This document shows positions 17,301-24,448 of a DNA stretch of 64,000 nt, in pieces. Both the position numbers and the translations under genes were made by a program. The notes beneath the pieces were generated by a model. That model searched no databases and was not told where the DNA came from. It saw only the letters and a list, made by a program, of their open reading frames with translations. Where the stretch lies: the NCBI RefSeq assembly GCF_003434055.1, contig NZ_QVEX01000001.1, positions 745,824 through 809,823 of the forward strand. The letters are read 5' to 3'. The stretch's first letter is position 1. Each line of letters starts with the position of its first letter. The DNA is from Enterocloster aldenensis (GTDB lineage Bacteria > Bacillota > Clostridia > Lachnospirales > Lachnospiraceae).

Positions 17301-18316
17301 ACGAAGCCACGCGGGAAGCCCTAAAAAGTAATGGCTTCCGTTGGTCGCCCAAAGCAGGGGCATGGCAGCGGCAGCTTACCAGTAACGCCTATTATGCGGC
17401 TGATTATGTCAAGGCGATTGTACCCCTTACGGGGGAAAAGCCTACCGAGTTACAACGGGCGCATATCCGGGCGCAAAAGGTAGATGCACAGGAGCAGCCG
17501 GAACAGGAAGCCCCACAGGACAAAGACACCTTTTCCATTTATCAGATAAAAGGCGGGGACGAAACAAGAGATTTGCGCTTTGAACCTTACGACCGTCTGA
17601 CTGCCACAGGACACCGGGTAGACGCGAAAAACTATACACTTGTCTATTCCGCAGAGCTTACGCCGGGGACTTCCCTTGAAGATATTTACACCCGCTTTAA
17701 TATCGACCACCCGAAAGATTTTAAGGGACACAGCCTTTCCGTTTCCGACGTGGTGGTGCTTCATCAGAACGGGCAGGACACCGCCCACTATGTAGACAGC
17801 TTCGGTTATAAGGAAGTGCCGGAGTTTTTCAAGGAGCAGGAAAATGCCCTCATTCCCGCCGACTTGGAAACGGGCGAAACAATCAAAACACCGAGAGGGA
17901 CTTTCTATGTAACCGCCATGAGCCGCGAGCAAATGGAAGCTGCCGGATATGGATTGCACCACCAGTCCGACGACGGAAAATATCTGATTATGGGGAACGG
18001 CACTAGGGCTTTTGCTGTTCCCGTTCAGCCAGAGAACTATCTGAAAGCTGCCGAGCAGACCACAGAGCAAAACTACAACATGATTGACGGGCAGATAAAC
18101 AACACCCCGACTACCGCAGAACTGGAAGCAAAGGTAAAGGCAGGAGAAACCATTTCCCTTGTTGACCTTGCGGAAGCTGTCAAGGCTGACAAGGAACGCG
18201 GCAAGGCAGCAAAAACGGAAAAGAAGCCCTCTATCCGGGCGCAGCTTAGAGCAGACAAAGAAAAAACCGCACAGAAAAAAGCGGCAAAATCAAAAAATCA
18301 CGAATTGGAGGTATGA
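14303..18316 (+). CDS. Polyvalent anti-restriction protein (ArdA + ArdC-like zincin + YodL + DUF4316)
   Basis: A 1337-residue multidomain protein. An unassigned N-terminal domain (about 1-160) is followed by an ArdA-like anti-restriction domain (about 167-365). Next come an ArdC-like N-terminal domain (about 405-555) and a metallopeptidase-like part with HEIAH near 603 and ESVAYAV further on. After a Q/E/P-rich linker lie a polyvalent-protein-associated domain (about 750-900), a YodL-like domain from about 1077 and a DUF4316-like end. It should protect incoming element DNA. The start follows AAAGGAGG; a second well-placed AAAGGAG and ATG at 14801 could start a shorter ArdA-onward product. Confidence 0.88.
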   Translation: MASLRDTVKDYQEELRDGIAWVAFWKTGRSWNAEYFHLEMSDILYPEDRSRMEEIKQADPAAVVVNGYYSGYLGEDRNLDELTAGVRRHYENGYSNIGEFIEAHDDRLPPELIEEARAAAHAAGLPFSEKAYRDGEEPDPYLFDGSMSMEDYELMHRMIEKERSEHMEQPILSGYLSNLGKYTEGRPAGEWVSFPTTAEHLKEVFDRIGIDGKNYGELHITEYQSSIAGLAGKLTELESLDELNYLSELLKMQFDDDREKFVAAMAYGDHTRDLQDIINLAQNLDCYWLYPSVQSEEDYGHYLIEELDELELPEEAKKYFMYEEYGRDAAINDGGRFTEQGYIYNNRNTFTEWYDGRDVPEEYRVTPQPPVQEKEQADLDASAAIPTTATEQPPVLPIILSSEKPADKMKEITDRLEQGILGLYESDRYADYLRTMSKFHDYSLNNTILIAMQGGNLVKGYKQWEKEFDRHVKPGEKAIKILAPSPFTVKKQVEKIDPDTQKPVFDKDGKPVTEEKEIKIPAFRVVSVFDISQTEGKELPALTYELTGNVEQYKDFFAALEKTSPFAMGFEALSGGVKGRCNYEEKRIIINEGMDELQNIKTAIHEIAHATLHDTALAMPERPDRRTREVQAESVAYAVCQHYGLDTSDYSFGYIAGWSSGKELAELKGSLETIRSTAANLIDTIDGHFAAIQKAQDKEQTTEQAQPAQEATKQPEAEAATPELPEETAPVQEKETQPEQAAPAAPYYPINEAAAKRAKDMNSFSDYKQGSATAEYRHYVDEAVQIAERQKQRVDPMYHEKIDSLLDTYARKLAANMNKGYEIDARVPSILIAGGSNFPTRKKEKQNAARDSNYREWQDIQGLLDKIRSTGMGGISADDPQAVQKLEKKLESLEKSQETMKAVNAYYRKHKTLDGCPHLPPEELEKLKADMASSWHLEDKPFATWALSNNSAEIRRVKDRIKSLSQQKEIGFVGWKFDGGKVEANTEANRLQIFFEDKPDEATREALKSNGFRWSPKAGAWQRQLTSNAYYAADYVKAIVPLTGEKPTELQRAHIRAQKVDAQEQPEQEAPQDKDTFSIYQIKGGDETRDLRFEPYDRLTATGHRVDAKNYTLVYSAELTPGTSLEDIYTRFNIDHPKDFKGHSLSVSDVVVLHQNGQDTAHYVDSFGYKEVPEFFKEQENALIPADLETGETIKTPRGTFYVTAMSREQMEAAGYGLHHQSDDGKYLIMGNGTRAFAVPVQPENYLKAAEQTTEQNYNMIDGQINNTPTTAELEAKVKAGETISLVDLAEAVKADKERGKAAKTEKKPSIRAQLRADKEKTAQKKAAKSKNHELEV

Positions 18317-18318
18317 GC

Positions 18319-18525
18319 ATGATTAGACTGACCGTTGAAGAAACAAACCTGTTGAGCATTTACAATGAGGGCGGTAAGCGCGGGCTTATGGAGAACATCA
18401 ACGCTGCGCTGCCGTTTATGGACGAGGATATGCGGGAACTGGCGAAGCGCACCCTTGCGAAAATTGCACCTCTGACAGAAAATGAGTATACGGAGCTTGC
18501 CATTTTCGCCGCTGATGAGGTATGA
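18319..18525 (+). CDS. Transposon-transfer assisting family protein (TTRAP-like)
   Basis: A 68-residue acidic helical protein starting MIRLTVEETN and containing GKRGLMENIN, the pattern of the small transposon-transfer assisting family. ATG 18319 was preferred over ATG 18313 because GGAGG at 18307-18311 is 7 bases from it and only 1 base from the other. It overlaps the next gene as ATGA. The molecular role is not established. Confidence 0.8.
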   Translation: MIRLTVEETNLLSIYNEGGKRGLMENINAALPFMDEDMRELAKRTLAKIAPLTENEYTELAIFAADEV

Positions 18526-18887
18526 CCGGGCTAAAGCGGCTTACGCCGCCCCAAAGCCGGAAAGTCAACAGCCTTGTAAAAAAGGAGTGCTGCAACTGCG
18601 ATAACGGACACTGTATTTTACTGGACGACGGGGAGGAATGTGTCTGCCCGCAGCTTATTTCCTATTCTCTTCTATGCAAATGGTTTCAGACCGCCGTACT
18701 TCCCTTTGATAAGCTGCTGTATGCAGAGCTTTTCAAGACCGAGGATAAAAAGCGTTGTACCGAGTGCGGAGCTTCTTTTGCGTCCACCTCTAACAGCGTC
18801 AAATACTGCCCGGACTGCCGGAAGCGTATTACCCGCAGACAGGCAGCGGAACGCATGAGGAAACGACGCGCCCTTGTTACGCAGTAG
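18522..18887 (+). CDS. Cysteine-rich VLP domain protein
   Basis: A 121-residue protein with two zinc-finger-like cysteine clusters. The N-terminal cluster is CCNCDNGHC with CVCPQL, and the C-terminal one is CTECGASF paired with YCPDCRKR, followed by a basic tail. This is the cysteine-rich VLP family found in conjugative transposons. It is coupled to the TTRAP gene by ATGA, and its stop codon lies inside a 12-base inverted repeat. Its role is unknown; nucleic acid binding is plausible. Confidence 0.82.
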   Translation: MTGLKRLTPPQSRKVNSLVKKECCNCDNGHCILLDDGEECVCPQLISYSLLCKWFQTAVLPFDKLLYAELFKTEDKKRCTECGASFASTSNSVKYCPDCRKRITRRQAAERMRKRRALVTQ

Positions 18888-18987
18888 GGGCAAAAAAAGC
18901 CTTGATTTACAGGGCTTTCCGGGTGTGAAAATGACGCGGCAAGGGTTTTATACCTTTTCCCTCAAAAATGGCGTTCTACTGCGTAAC
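18876..18987. repeat. 12-base inverted repeat spanning the convergent junction
   Basis: GTTACGCAGTAG at 18876-18887 is matched exactly by its reverse complement at 18976-18987. The left arm includes the stop codon of the cysteine-rich VLP gene. The 88-base interior contains a smaller hairpin (18892-18918). It could form one large stem-loop at the end of the + strand operon. Confidence 0.6.
18892..18918 (-). terminator. Minus-strand terminator
   Basis: Read on the - strand, AAAGCC (18918-18913) pairs with GGCTTT (18901-18896) across an 11-base loop and is followed by a T run. It is placed to stop transcription from the mobilisation block before it enters the + strand operon. Confidence 0.55.
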
Positions 18988-19009
18988 ATTTTATCGCTGT
19001 ACCCATAAG

Positions 19010-19058
19010 AAAGCCGGGGCGCGGATAGTCTTTACCGACTGTCTGCGTCCCGGCTTTT
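19010..19058. terminator. Bidirectional terminator between convergent genes
   Basis: AAAGCCGGG (19010-19018) pairs with CCCGGCTTT (19049-19057), with further pairing inside. On the + strand the stem is followed by TTTT; on the - strand a T run follows only weakly. It lies between the + strand VLP gene and the - strand NTF2-like gene. Confidence 0.7.
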
Positions 19059-19064
19059 AAAACT

Positions 19065-19484
19065 TCAAAACCACTTTGTTTTTTCATCTCTGAATTGTGG
19101 CATATCATTTTGGGCGTATGGATTATAGGTATTGAGATTACAACCAAATTCTTTCAACTCCATTATTTTGTTATTTTCCGTCCATACTATTAAAGAAATT
19201 CCGTCAAATTCTTCAATATTACCATTATTCATTTTGTTTTTGAAATACCATTCTACAATAGTTTGATTTTCCTTATGAAAAAATTGTTTAATATCCCACA
19301 CTAAGACTTTTCCACGAGTATTCCATTCATCAAACCAATGTTTTACTGTTTTTCGACTTTCATACTTAGGACTCCAACTTTCAGTGTAAATCACATCTTC
19401 TGTAAAAATACTATCAATCCCTAAATCTTGTTGTTTTAGCCACATATCAAACCATAAATGAATAATTCTTTCTCTTTCATTCAT
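19065..19484 (-). CDS. NTF2-like (SnoaL-type) protein, AT-rich cargo
   Basis: A 139-residue protein with the NTF2/SnoaL-like order: an N-terminal helix (RERIIHLWFDMWLKQQ), the segment SIFTEDVIYTESWSPKYES, then a curved sheet with VEWYFKNK and GISLIVW. Proteins of this fold act as small enzymes or binding proteins; no specific substrate can be assigned. It is much more AT-rich than the surrounding mobilisation genes and overlaps the 3' end of the broken DUF6050 gene by 8 bases, which suggests a later insertion. Confidence 0.75.
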   Translation of the reverse strand: MNERERIIHLWFDMWLKQQDLGIDSIFTEDVIYTESWSPKYESRKTVKHWFDEWNTRGKVLVWDIKQFFHKENQTIVEWYFKNKMNNGNIEEFDGISLIVWTENNKIMELKEFGCNLNTYNPYAQNDMPQFRDEKTKWF

Positions 19485-19863
19485 AACTTTTAAATCCTTT
19501 CTCTATATTGATTTGAGGGGTTGCACTCTTATCTGCGGTAAGTAAACGGTATATCGTAAGGGGGATATACCACGTAGCAACGACAAGCCGCCATATTAAA
19601 ATGCCCCCGCCGATAATGCCGTCCAAAATGAAGTTAATGGCAACGATACCCACCGTTCCAGCTATGTCATATCCATGCGGTACAAGCCATACGAACATAC
19701 GGCGAATGCCAAAGGGGATACCGCAGCACAGCCATACATAAAAGTAATTGGTCTACCCGTCCTCTGTAAAGATGTTCTTGAACATGAAGAATAAAAACAA
19801 TGCAATAACGGCGGGCAAAACGTTTCTCTTGAAAAAGTCTTTCCAAATTTCTCCGCGTGTCAT
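19477..19863 (-). pseudogene. DUF6050 family membrane protein, interrupted by an amber codon
   Basis: On the - strand an ATG at 19863 opens a frame beginning MTRGEIWKDFFKRN that runs 36 codons to TAG at 19755-19753 and then continues in the same frame to 19477. The downstream part includes WLCCGIPFGIRRMFVWL and two or three membrane helices. Together the 128 codons give one complete DUF6050-like protein, so a single base change (for example AAG to TAG) has probably split it. A stretch from ATG 19698 could still be translated alone. The C-terminal tail is altered where the NTF2-like cargo begins. Confidence 0.78.
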
Positions 19864-19867
19864 GGTA

Positions 19868-20098
19868 TCACTCCTTTTCCATTGGAAATTGTGGGATAGC
19901 TTCTAACAGTTTCATTATGAGTGTTTGCCGTAAATCTTCGTCGATTTCCTCTTTGATAGTCCCGTCCGGCTGACACTTTTTTACCATTGCAAGGCGGTTG
20001 ATTTCGTCGCCGTAACAATCAAGCACCTTTTCCAACGCCCATTTTTCGCCCACAACGGCAGCGCATATCGTTTCATAGTCCGGCATTTCCTGTTCCAT
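19868..20098 (-). CDS. Helix-turn-helix (HTH_16-like) conjugative transposon protein
   Basis: A 76-residue protein beginning MEQEMPDYETICAAVVG, with helices resembling the HTH_16 small regulators of conjugative transposons. It is paralogous in pattern to the protein at 28553-28810: both have a -YG/YY-DE-DLRQ/RERL- segment near the end. The start at 20098 is supported by AAAGGAAG upstream. It lies between the relaxase and the DUF6050 pseudogene, all on one strand. Confidence 0.7.
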   Translation of the reverse strand: MEQEMPDYETICAAVVGEKWALEKVLDCYGDEINRLAMVKKCQPDGTIKEEIDEDLRQTLIMKLLEAIPQFPMEKE

Positions 20099-20190
20099 TT
20101 TCTGACACTTCCTTTGCTGAAAATGTATCACTTTAGTATGTGGCTACTGTCTTTGATAGGAACTATTATATCACACAAGTATGAACAAAA

Positions 20191-21540
20191 CTACTCCCCG
20201 CGTTCTTTCCCTTTTTCCCGTTCCGGCTCTCTTGGCTGCCGTAAAATGCTGTCTATGTTCTGTTTGATAACGTCGTACTCTTTGACCTGTTTTTTCAGTT
20301 TGCCATAGTCCGCGTAAAGGGCTTCTTTCTGTTCCCGGAGCTTTTCATAGTCTACTTGTAGCGCGGCGACATTCGGGAGCTTGGAAACGCCCGCCGTTTT
20401 TAGTGCCTTTGCCGCTGCTTCATGGAGTATCAGACTGCTTTCCTGCTTTGCCCGGTATGCGTCCTTATCCTTTGCCCTGCGGTATGCTTCATAGACAGGT
20501 TTTGTCTTTTGGTAGGTGGTAACGTGCTTCATCAGCACCGCCATGTTTGCAAGACGTTTCTCCACGCTCTTTAATGCGTCTGCTGTCTTTTCATTTTCCG
20601 CATTTACTTCCTCAATCCGGCTGACTAAATCTGCGTACTGCTCAATCTTATGTTCTGTCAAGAAATTCATAGTCTTTGCAGCCAGTTTCAGATTATGGAT
20701 TTTCGCCCACTGTTCATAGCCCCGGCTCTGCGCTGCCTTGATACTGTTTTCAATGTCAATAAGCAGCGATACGCCGCGCTGCTCTTTGGGAGCTTTCGCC
20801 GCCTTTGTGCGCTTGCCCTCTATCCGTTCTTTGATTGCTTCCTCTGTATAATCTGCACCGAGGGTTTTTAAGCGGGTAAACCGTTCCTGTCCCGGAGCGC
20901 GGCAGGAGATATATTTTCCCGGCTTTATCTCATAGCCCGCTGCCTGTAACCGCTGCAACAATTCTTCAAAACTTGCCACTTGGGGGATAAGCGTATCAAC
21001 GGTAATTTTCAGCTTGCCTTTCCAACTTGCACCGACCTTTTCCGCTTGATATTCTGCATAGCTTTTTCCCTTGCTGCCCTTACCCGGAACGACAACGGAC
21101 AGCCCGTTTTCCCGGCACAGCTTATCGCTCATGTTCCGTATGCCATAGTAGCTGCGTTTATTGGAATTGTATTTGTGGTAGTCAACAAAATTGACCGCAC
21201 AAAAAATGATATGGTTATGGATATGCCCTTTGTCTATGTGGGTAGTTAAGACGTATTCATGCTGTCCCTTTGTTACCGCGTCGGCAAGCTGTTTCCCGAT
21301 TTCGTGGGCTTTCTCATAATCCACTTCCCCCGGCTCAAAGGACTGTATCAAATGGTGGGCGAGATTGTTCCCTTTCTCTATGGCTTGTGCAAGCGTAAAT
21401 CCAAACTCAATATCTGCCGTTTCATAGCTGCACCCAAAGGAGGACACAAGCGTTTTCCCGTCTGTTTTATCCGGGTTTTGGATATAGTCAAGGGCTTTGC
21501 TCAACGTGCTTTTAATAGGCTTAATCTTTGTAACCGCCAT
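20191..21540 (-). CDS. MOBP-type relaxase (MobA/VirD2 family)
   Basis: A 449-residue relaxase that nicks oriT and pilots the strand into the recipient. The N-terminal domain has a candidate catalytic tyrosine Y19 in KALDYIQNP, a helix with HHLIQSF, and the metal-binding histidine motif HIDKGHIHNH (residues 101-110). The C-terminal third is a coiled-coil-rich region (about 280-440). The start MAVTKIKPIK overlaps the mobC end by 40 bases, which implies coupled translation. Confidence 0.95.
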   Translation of the reverse strand: MAVTKIKPIKSTLSKALDYIQNPDKTDGKTLVSSFGCSYETADIEFGFTLAQAIEKGNNLAHHLIQSFEPGEVDYEKAHEIGKQLADAVTKGQHEYVLTTHIDKGHIHNHIIFCAVNFVDYHKYNSNKRSYYGIRNMSDKLCRENGLSVVVPGKGSKGKSYAEYQAEKVGASWKGKLKITVDTLIPQVASFEELLQRLQAAGYEIKPGKYISCRAPGQERFTRLKTLGADYTEEAIKERIEGKRTKAAKAPKEQRGVSLLIDIENSIKAAQSRGYEQWAKIHNLKLAAKTMNFLTEHKIEQYADLVSRIEEVNAENEKTADALKSVEKRLANMAVLMKHVTTYQKTKPVYEAYRRAKDKDAYRAKQESSLILHEAAAKALKTAGVSKLPNVAALQVDYEKLREQKEALYADYGKLKKQVKEYDVIKQNIDSILRQPREPEREKGKERGE

Positions 21541-21830
21541 ATCTCCGCAAGCACCCCCTTTATTTCCTCTATGTCCTCTTGGTAGACGCTGCCTGTCGCG
21601 TTGACACGCTTTGCAATCTGATTGATATTGACCCCGATTTTCTGTATCTCCGCTGTCATGGCTTTTATGTCGCTATGGTCTGTCTGAATGATATACCCGT
21701 CAATGGCAATCTTGCGAAGATACGCCGCCATGTTCCGGGTGGGGACGAGCTTCATTTTCTGCTCAATCAATGCCCGTTCTTCCTCTGTTACATAGAATTT
21801 GATTTGTACTTTTCTTTTGCGTCCATTCAT
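21501..21830 (-). CDS. mobC: MobC-like relaxosome accessory protein
   Basis: A 109-residue basic protein with a ribbon-helix-helix-like start (MNGRKRKVQIKFYVTEEE) and the MobC segment IQKIGVNINQIAKRVNATG. MobC proteins help the relaxase melt and nick oriT. ATG 21830 follows AAAGGAG by 7 bases; a longer frame reaching 21896 would run into the upstream repeat and was rejected. The candidate oriT lies 21 bases upstream. Confidence 0.92.
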   Translation of the reverse strand: MNGRKRKVQIKFYVTEEERALIEQKMKLVPTRNMAAYLRKIAIDGYIIQTDHSDIKAMTAEIQKIGVNINQIAKRVNATGSVYQEDIEEIKGVLAEIWRLQRLSLLKAR

Positions 21831-21851
21831 GCAATCACTCCTTTCCGTTCC

Positions 21852-21950
21852 GAGGGTTTGGGACACTTCCCAACAAGCAATTTTCAACCGACGCACCGCA
21901 GGACGGGAGGGAGAAAATACGGAAAAGGGTACTCTTTTCCTATGCTTGCT
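21852..21950 (-). other. oriT: Candidate oriT (two-block repeat, copy 2) upstream of mobC
   Basis: This is the second, inverted copy of the repeat at 14179-14277. Block 1 is 21918-21950 and block 2 is 21852-21880, read on the - strand; block 2 ends 21 bases before mobC. Each block contains an inverted repeat (GGAAAAG/CTTTTCC and TTGGGA/TCCCAA). Position directly ahead of mobC-relaxase is typical for oriT. No nick site was identified by a known consensus, so the oriT call is inference. Confidence 0.6.
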
Positions 21951-22078
21951 ACGAAAGTTTTTTCCTCACTGGTTACTACAACGCAATGCTCTATATGCCA
22001 AAAAAGAGCAAAAGAAAAACGCTGCAATCTGTAAAGATTACAACGCTTCCTAAATCATATTCAATTTGCCGGACACAT

Positions 22079-22432
22079 TTATTTGTCCTCTTTTTCGACT
22101 TCTGAAATTTCTTTTGCAGTTGCCGTTACAATCCGTATGCCATTATCGCTCATATCATCAAGGAGAGCGTCGAGCTGCCGCCGCTTTGTATCTTTTTGGG
22201 TGGGCGTATCTAAAAGAAACTGGTCTACGGATATATTGTAACGAAGCATAAGCTCAAAAAAGATTTGCAGACTGGGGTGCTGTCCTTTGTTTTCGATATT
22301 TGCAAGATAGCGAGGAGAAATATACATTTCATCACTTACCTGTTTGCGGCTTTCTTTGCGCCCCGTCCGCGCAGCTTTTATAGCTTCTCCAAATGCCTTG
22401 AAGTCATATTTTTCTACCGGTCTTTTTGCCAT
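22079..22432 (-). CDS. XRE-family transcriptional regulator
   Basis: A 117-residue repressor-type protein with an HTH_3/XRE domain at about residues 12-70 (ESRKQVSDEMYISPRYLANIEN is the recognition region) and a charged C-terminal helix. It is transcribed away from the two-component/ABC cargo and toward mobC, so it may control the mobilisation genes or the divergent promoter at 22528. The target is inferred from position only. Confidence 0.88.
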   Translation of the reverse strand: MAKRPVEKYDFKAFGEAIKAARTGRKESRKQVSDEMYISPRYLANIENKGQHPSLQIFFELMLRYNISVDQFLLDTPTQKDTKRRQLDALLDDMSDNGIRIVTATAKEISEVEKEDK

Positions 22433-22527
22433 ATTTATTCACCCAGTTACATTTTACTGTTCCCCTTTCTCTTTGGATATGTCTATACAGTTCCACTAAA
22501 TAGCCATAATAATTCATATTTATATAC

Positions 22528-22556
22528 TTGCTATTGTTCGTGTGTCCGACTATAAT
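22528..22556 (+). promoter_or_regulatory. Sigma-A-type promoter of the regulator/ABC cargo
   Basis: TTGCTA (22528-22533) and TATAAT (22551-22556) are separated by 17 bases, 38 bases upstream of the HTH gene start and divergent from the XRE gene. Confidence 0.65.
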
Positions 22557-22593
22557 TATTATGATAAGATTTTCAGAAAGGACGGGTGTTGTT

Positions 22594-22782
22594 ATGGAAT
22601 ATATGTCTTGCCCCGAAGCAGCAAAGAAGTGGGGAATTTCTGAAAGGCGGGTACAGATACTTTGCAGGGAGAAACGCATACAGGGTGTTTCAAAACTTGG
22701 GTATATGTGGTTGATACCAAAAGACGCGGAAAAACCGATTGACGGTAGAACCAAACAAGGAAAGGAGCTATACCATGAATAA
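22594..22782 (+). CDS. Small HTH DNA-binding protein
   Basis: A 62-residue protein with a winged or MerR/excisionase-like helix-turn-helix: SCPEAAKKWGISERRVQ, then REKRIQGVSKLGYMWLIPKD. Proteins of this type often bind promoter or recombination sites. It overlaps the response-regulator gene by 8 bases, so it is probably part of the same regulatory operon. ATG 22594 was chosen because the family begins at this point; a longer frame starts inside the promoter. Confidence 0.75.
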   Translation: MEYMSCPEAAKKWGISERRVQILCREKRIQGVSKLGYMWLIPKDAEKPIDGRTKQGKELYHE

Positions 22783-23467
22783 AGTTTTGATTATAGATGA
22801 TGATAAGGAACTTTGTGCGCTGATTAAACGCAGCGTGCTATCAGAAGATATAGAAGCTGATTTTTGTAATACGGGAAAAGAGGGATTACAAAAATTAAAA
22901 GAGAGAGAATATCAACTTGTGATACTGGACGTTATGATGCCTGGTATGGACGGATTTGAAACATTGGAAGAAATTAGAAAAGAAAGCAGCCTGCCGATTT
23001 TGATGTTTACATCAAAAAATGACAGTGCTTCTAAAGTACGCGGTTTAAGGGCAGGAGCTGATGATTATTTGACAAAACCTTTTGACATGGACGAACTGAT
23101 AGCCCGTATCGTTTCCCTTATACGCCGTTATACCCGTTTCAATCAACAGGACGGAATATCACAGCAACTTGAATTTGACGGGTTGAAAATTGATATTGAA
23201 AATCGTTCTGTTACTACGGAAAATGGAACTTTTGAATTGCCTCCAAAAGAATTTGACTTACTCTTATACTGCGCGAAAAATCAAGGGAAAATTCTGACAA
23301 AGCAACAGATTTATGAAGAAGTGTGGAGAGAGGAATATTTCTATGATGACAGCAACATTATGGCGATTATCAGCCGACTTCGCAAGAAATTAGAGGTAAA
23401 TCCCGGAAGTCCAAAATATATTCAAACGATTAAAGGTATCGGTTATCGTTTTAACAAGGAGGTTTGA
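22775..23467 (+). CDS. OmpR/VanR-type response regulator
   Basis: A 230-residue two-component regulator. The receiver domain (about 3-115) has acidic residues DDD at 8-10, the phosphorylation site D52 in LVILDVMMPG, and a conserved K in DYLTKPF. The C-terminal winged helix (about 130-228) is of the OmpR type. It should be phosphorylated by the kinase encoded 6 bases downstream and probably binds the phased repeats before the ABC transporter. AAAGGAG precedes the start. Confidence 0.93.
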   Translation: MNKVLIIDDDKELCALIKRSVLSEDIEADFCNTGKEGLQKLKEREYQLVILDVMMPGMDGFETLEEIRKESSLPILMFTSKNDSASKVRGLRAGADDYLTKPFDMDELIARIVSLIRRYTRFNQQDGISQQLEFDGLKIDIENRSVTTENGTFELPPKEFDLLLYCAKNQGKILTKQQIYEEVWREEYFYDDSNIMAIISRLRKKLEVNPGSPKYIQTIKGIGYRFNKEV

Positions 23468-23473
23468 TTTTCT

Positions 23474-24391
23474 ATGGAAGCAGTCATTTTTCTATCCATA
23501 ATAATTGCACTTTTCTCTATTCTTGTTTCCTGCTTTGCTATTCGACGTGTTAAAAAACAGATAGCCGAGATAACAGACGCATTGATTGATGTAAAAAACG
23601 GAAATGGAAACAGACGTATTTTATCTGCAACAAATGAACTGGTAGCCCCTCTTGCCTATGAAATAAATGAGATTGTTGTGTCTTATGAGAGCAGGCTTTC
23701 TACTGTCCGGCAGACAGAAGAAACAAACCGACAGCTTATGACAAGTCTTTCCCATGATGTTCGGACACCGCTTACAACGCTTATTGGGTATCTTGACGCT
23801 GCACATAAAGGAATTGTTACAGGAAAAGACAGGGACGACTATATCGAAACAGCCCGCCGCAAAGCTCACGATTTGAAAGAATATATTGATGTTCTTTTTG
23901 ACTGGTTCAAATTAAATTCTAATGAGTTTGCTATGGATATAAATATTGTTGAAGCTGCGGAGCTGACACGAAATATCTTGATTGACTGGATACCCATATT
24001 TGAAGATAAGCAGATAGATTACAATATTGATATTCCCGAACAGCCTTTCCGGGTAAAACTTGATACGGACGGCTATATGCGGATATTGAACAATCTTATT
24101 CAGAATGTAATTTCTCACAGTCATGCGGATAAAATAGAAATAATCCTATCAAAGCAGGAAAAAAATATGCAAATCCGATTAGCAGATAATGGAATAGGGA
24201 TTGAAAAAGAAGATTTGAAGCATATTTTTGAACGGCTCTATAAATGCGATAAGGGACGGTCTGAAAAAGGCAGCGGTCTTGGGCTTTCTATCGCACACCA
24301 ACTTGTAGAAAAAATGAACGGCACAATAACAGCAAATAGCACACAGGGAACAGGAACGGAATTTACTTTGCTTTTTCCCTTAGCAAATTAA
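23474..24391 (+). CDS. Membrane sensor histidine kinase
   Basis: A 305-residue kinase. One N-terminal membrane helix (about residues 3-22) is followed directly by a linker, the DHp region with H94 in SLSHDVRTPL, and a HATPase domain with the N box (NLIQNVISHS), DNGIGI and GSGLGLS. The near absence of an extracellular domain resembles intramembrane-sensing kinases that pair with ABC transporters in antimicrobial peptide resistance. It forms a pair with the regulator just upstream. Confidence 0.92.
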   Translation: MEAVIFLSIIIALFSILVSCFAIRRVKKQIAEITDALIDVKNGNGNRRILSATNELVAPLAYEINEIVVSYESRLSTVRQTEETNRQLMTSLSHDVRTPLTTLIGYLDAAHKGIVTGKDRDDYIETARRKAHDLKEYIDVLFDWFKLNSNEFAMDINIVEAAELTRNILIDWIPIFEDKQIDYNIDIPEQPFRVKLDTDGYMRILNNLIQNVISHSHADKIEIILSKQEKNMQIRLADNGIGIEKEDLKHIFERLYKCDKGRSEKGSGLGLSIAHQLVEKMNGTITANSTQGTGTEFTLLFPLAN

Positions 24392-24430
24392 GGTTCTCCC
24401 GTTCTTTTGACGGGAGCCTTAATTATTTTT
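24388..24430 (+). terminator. Terminator after the histidine kinase gene
   Basis: A near-perfect stem, TTAAGGtTCTCCCGT with ACGGGAGcCTTAA, starts at the kinase stop codon and is followed by TTATTTTT. It separates the regulatory genes from the transporter operon, which has its own promoter. Confidence 0.85.
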
Positions 24431-24448
24431 GGGACAATATTTCAAATT

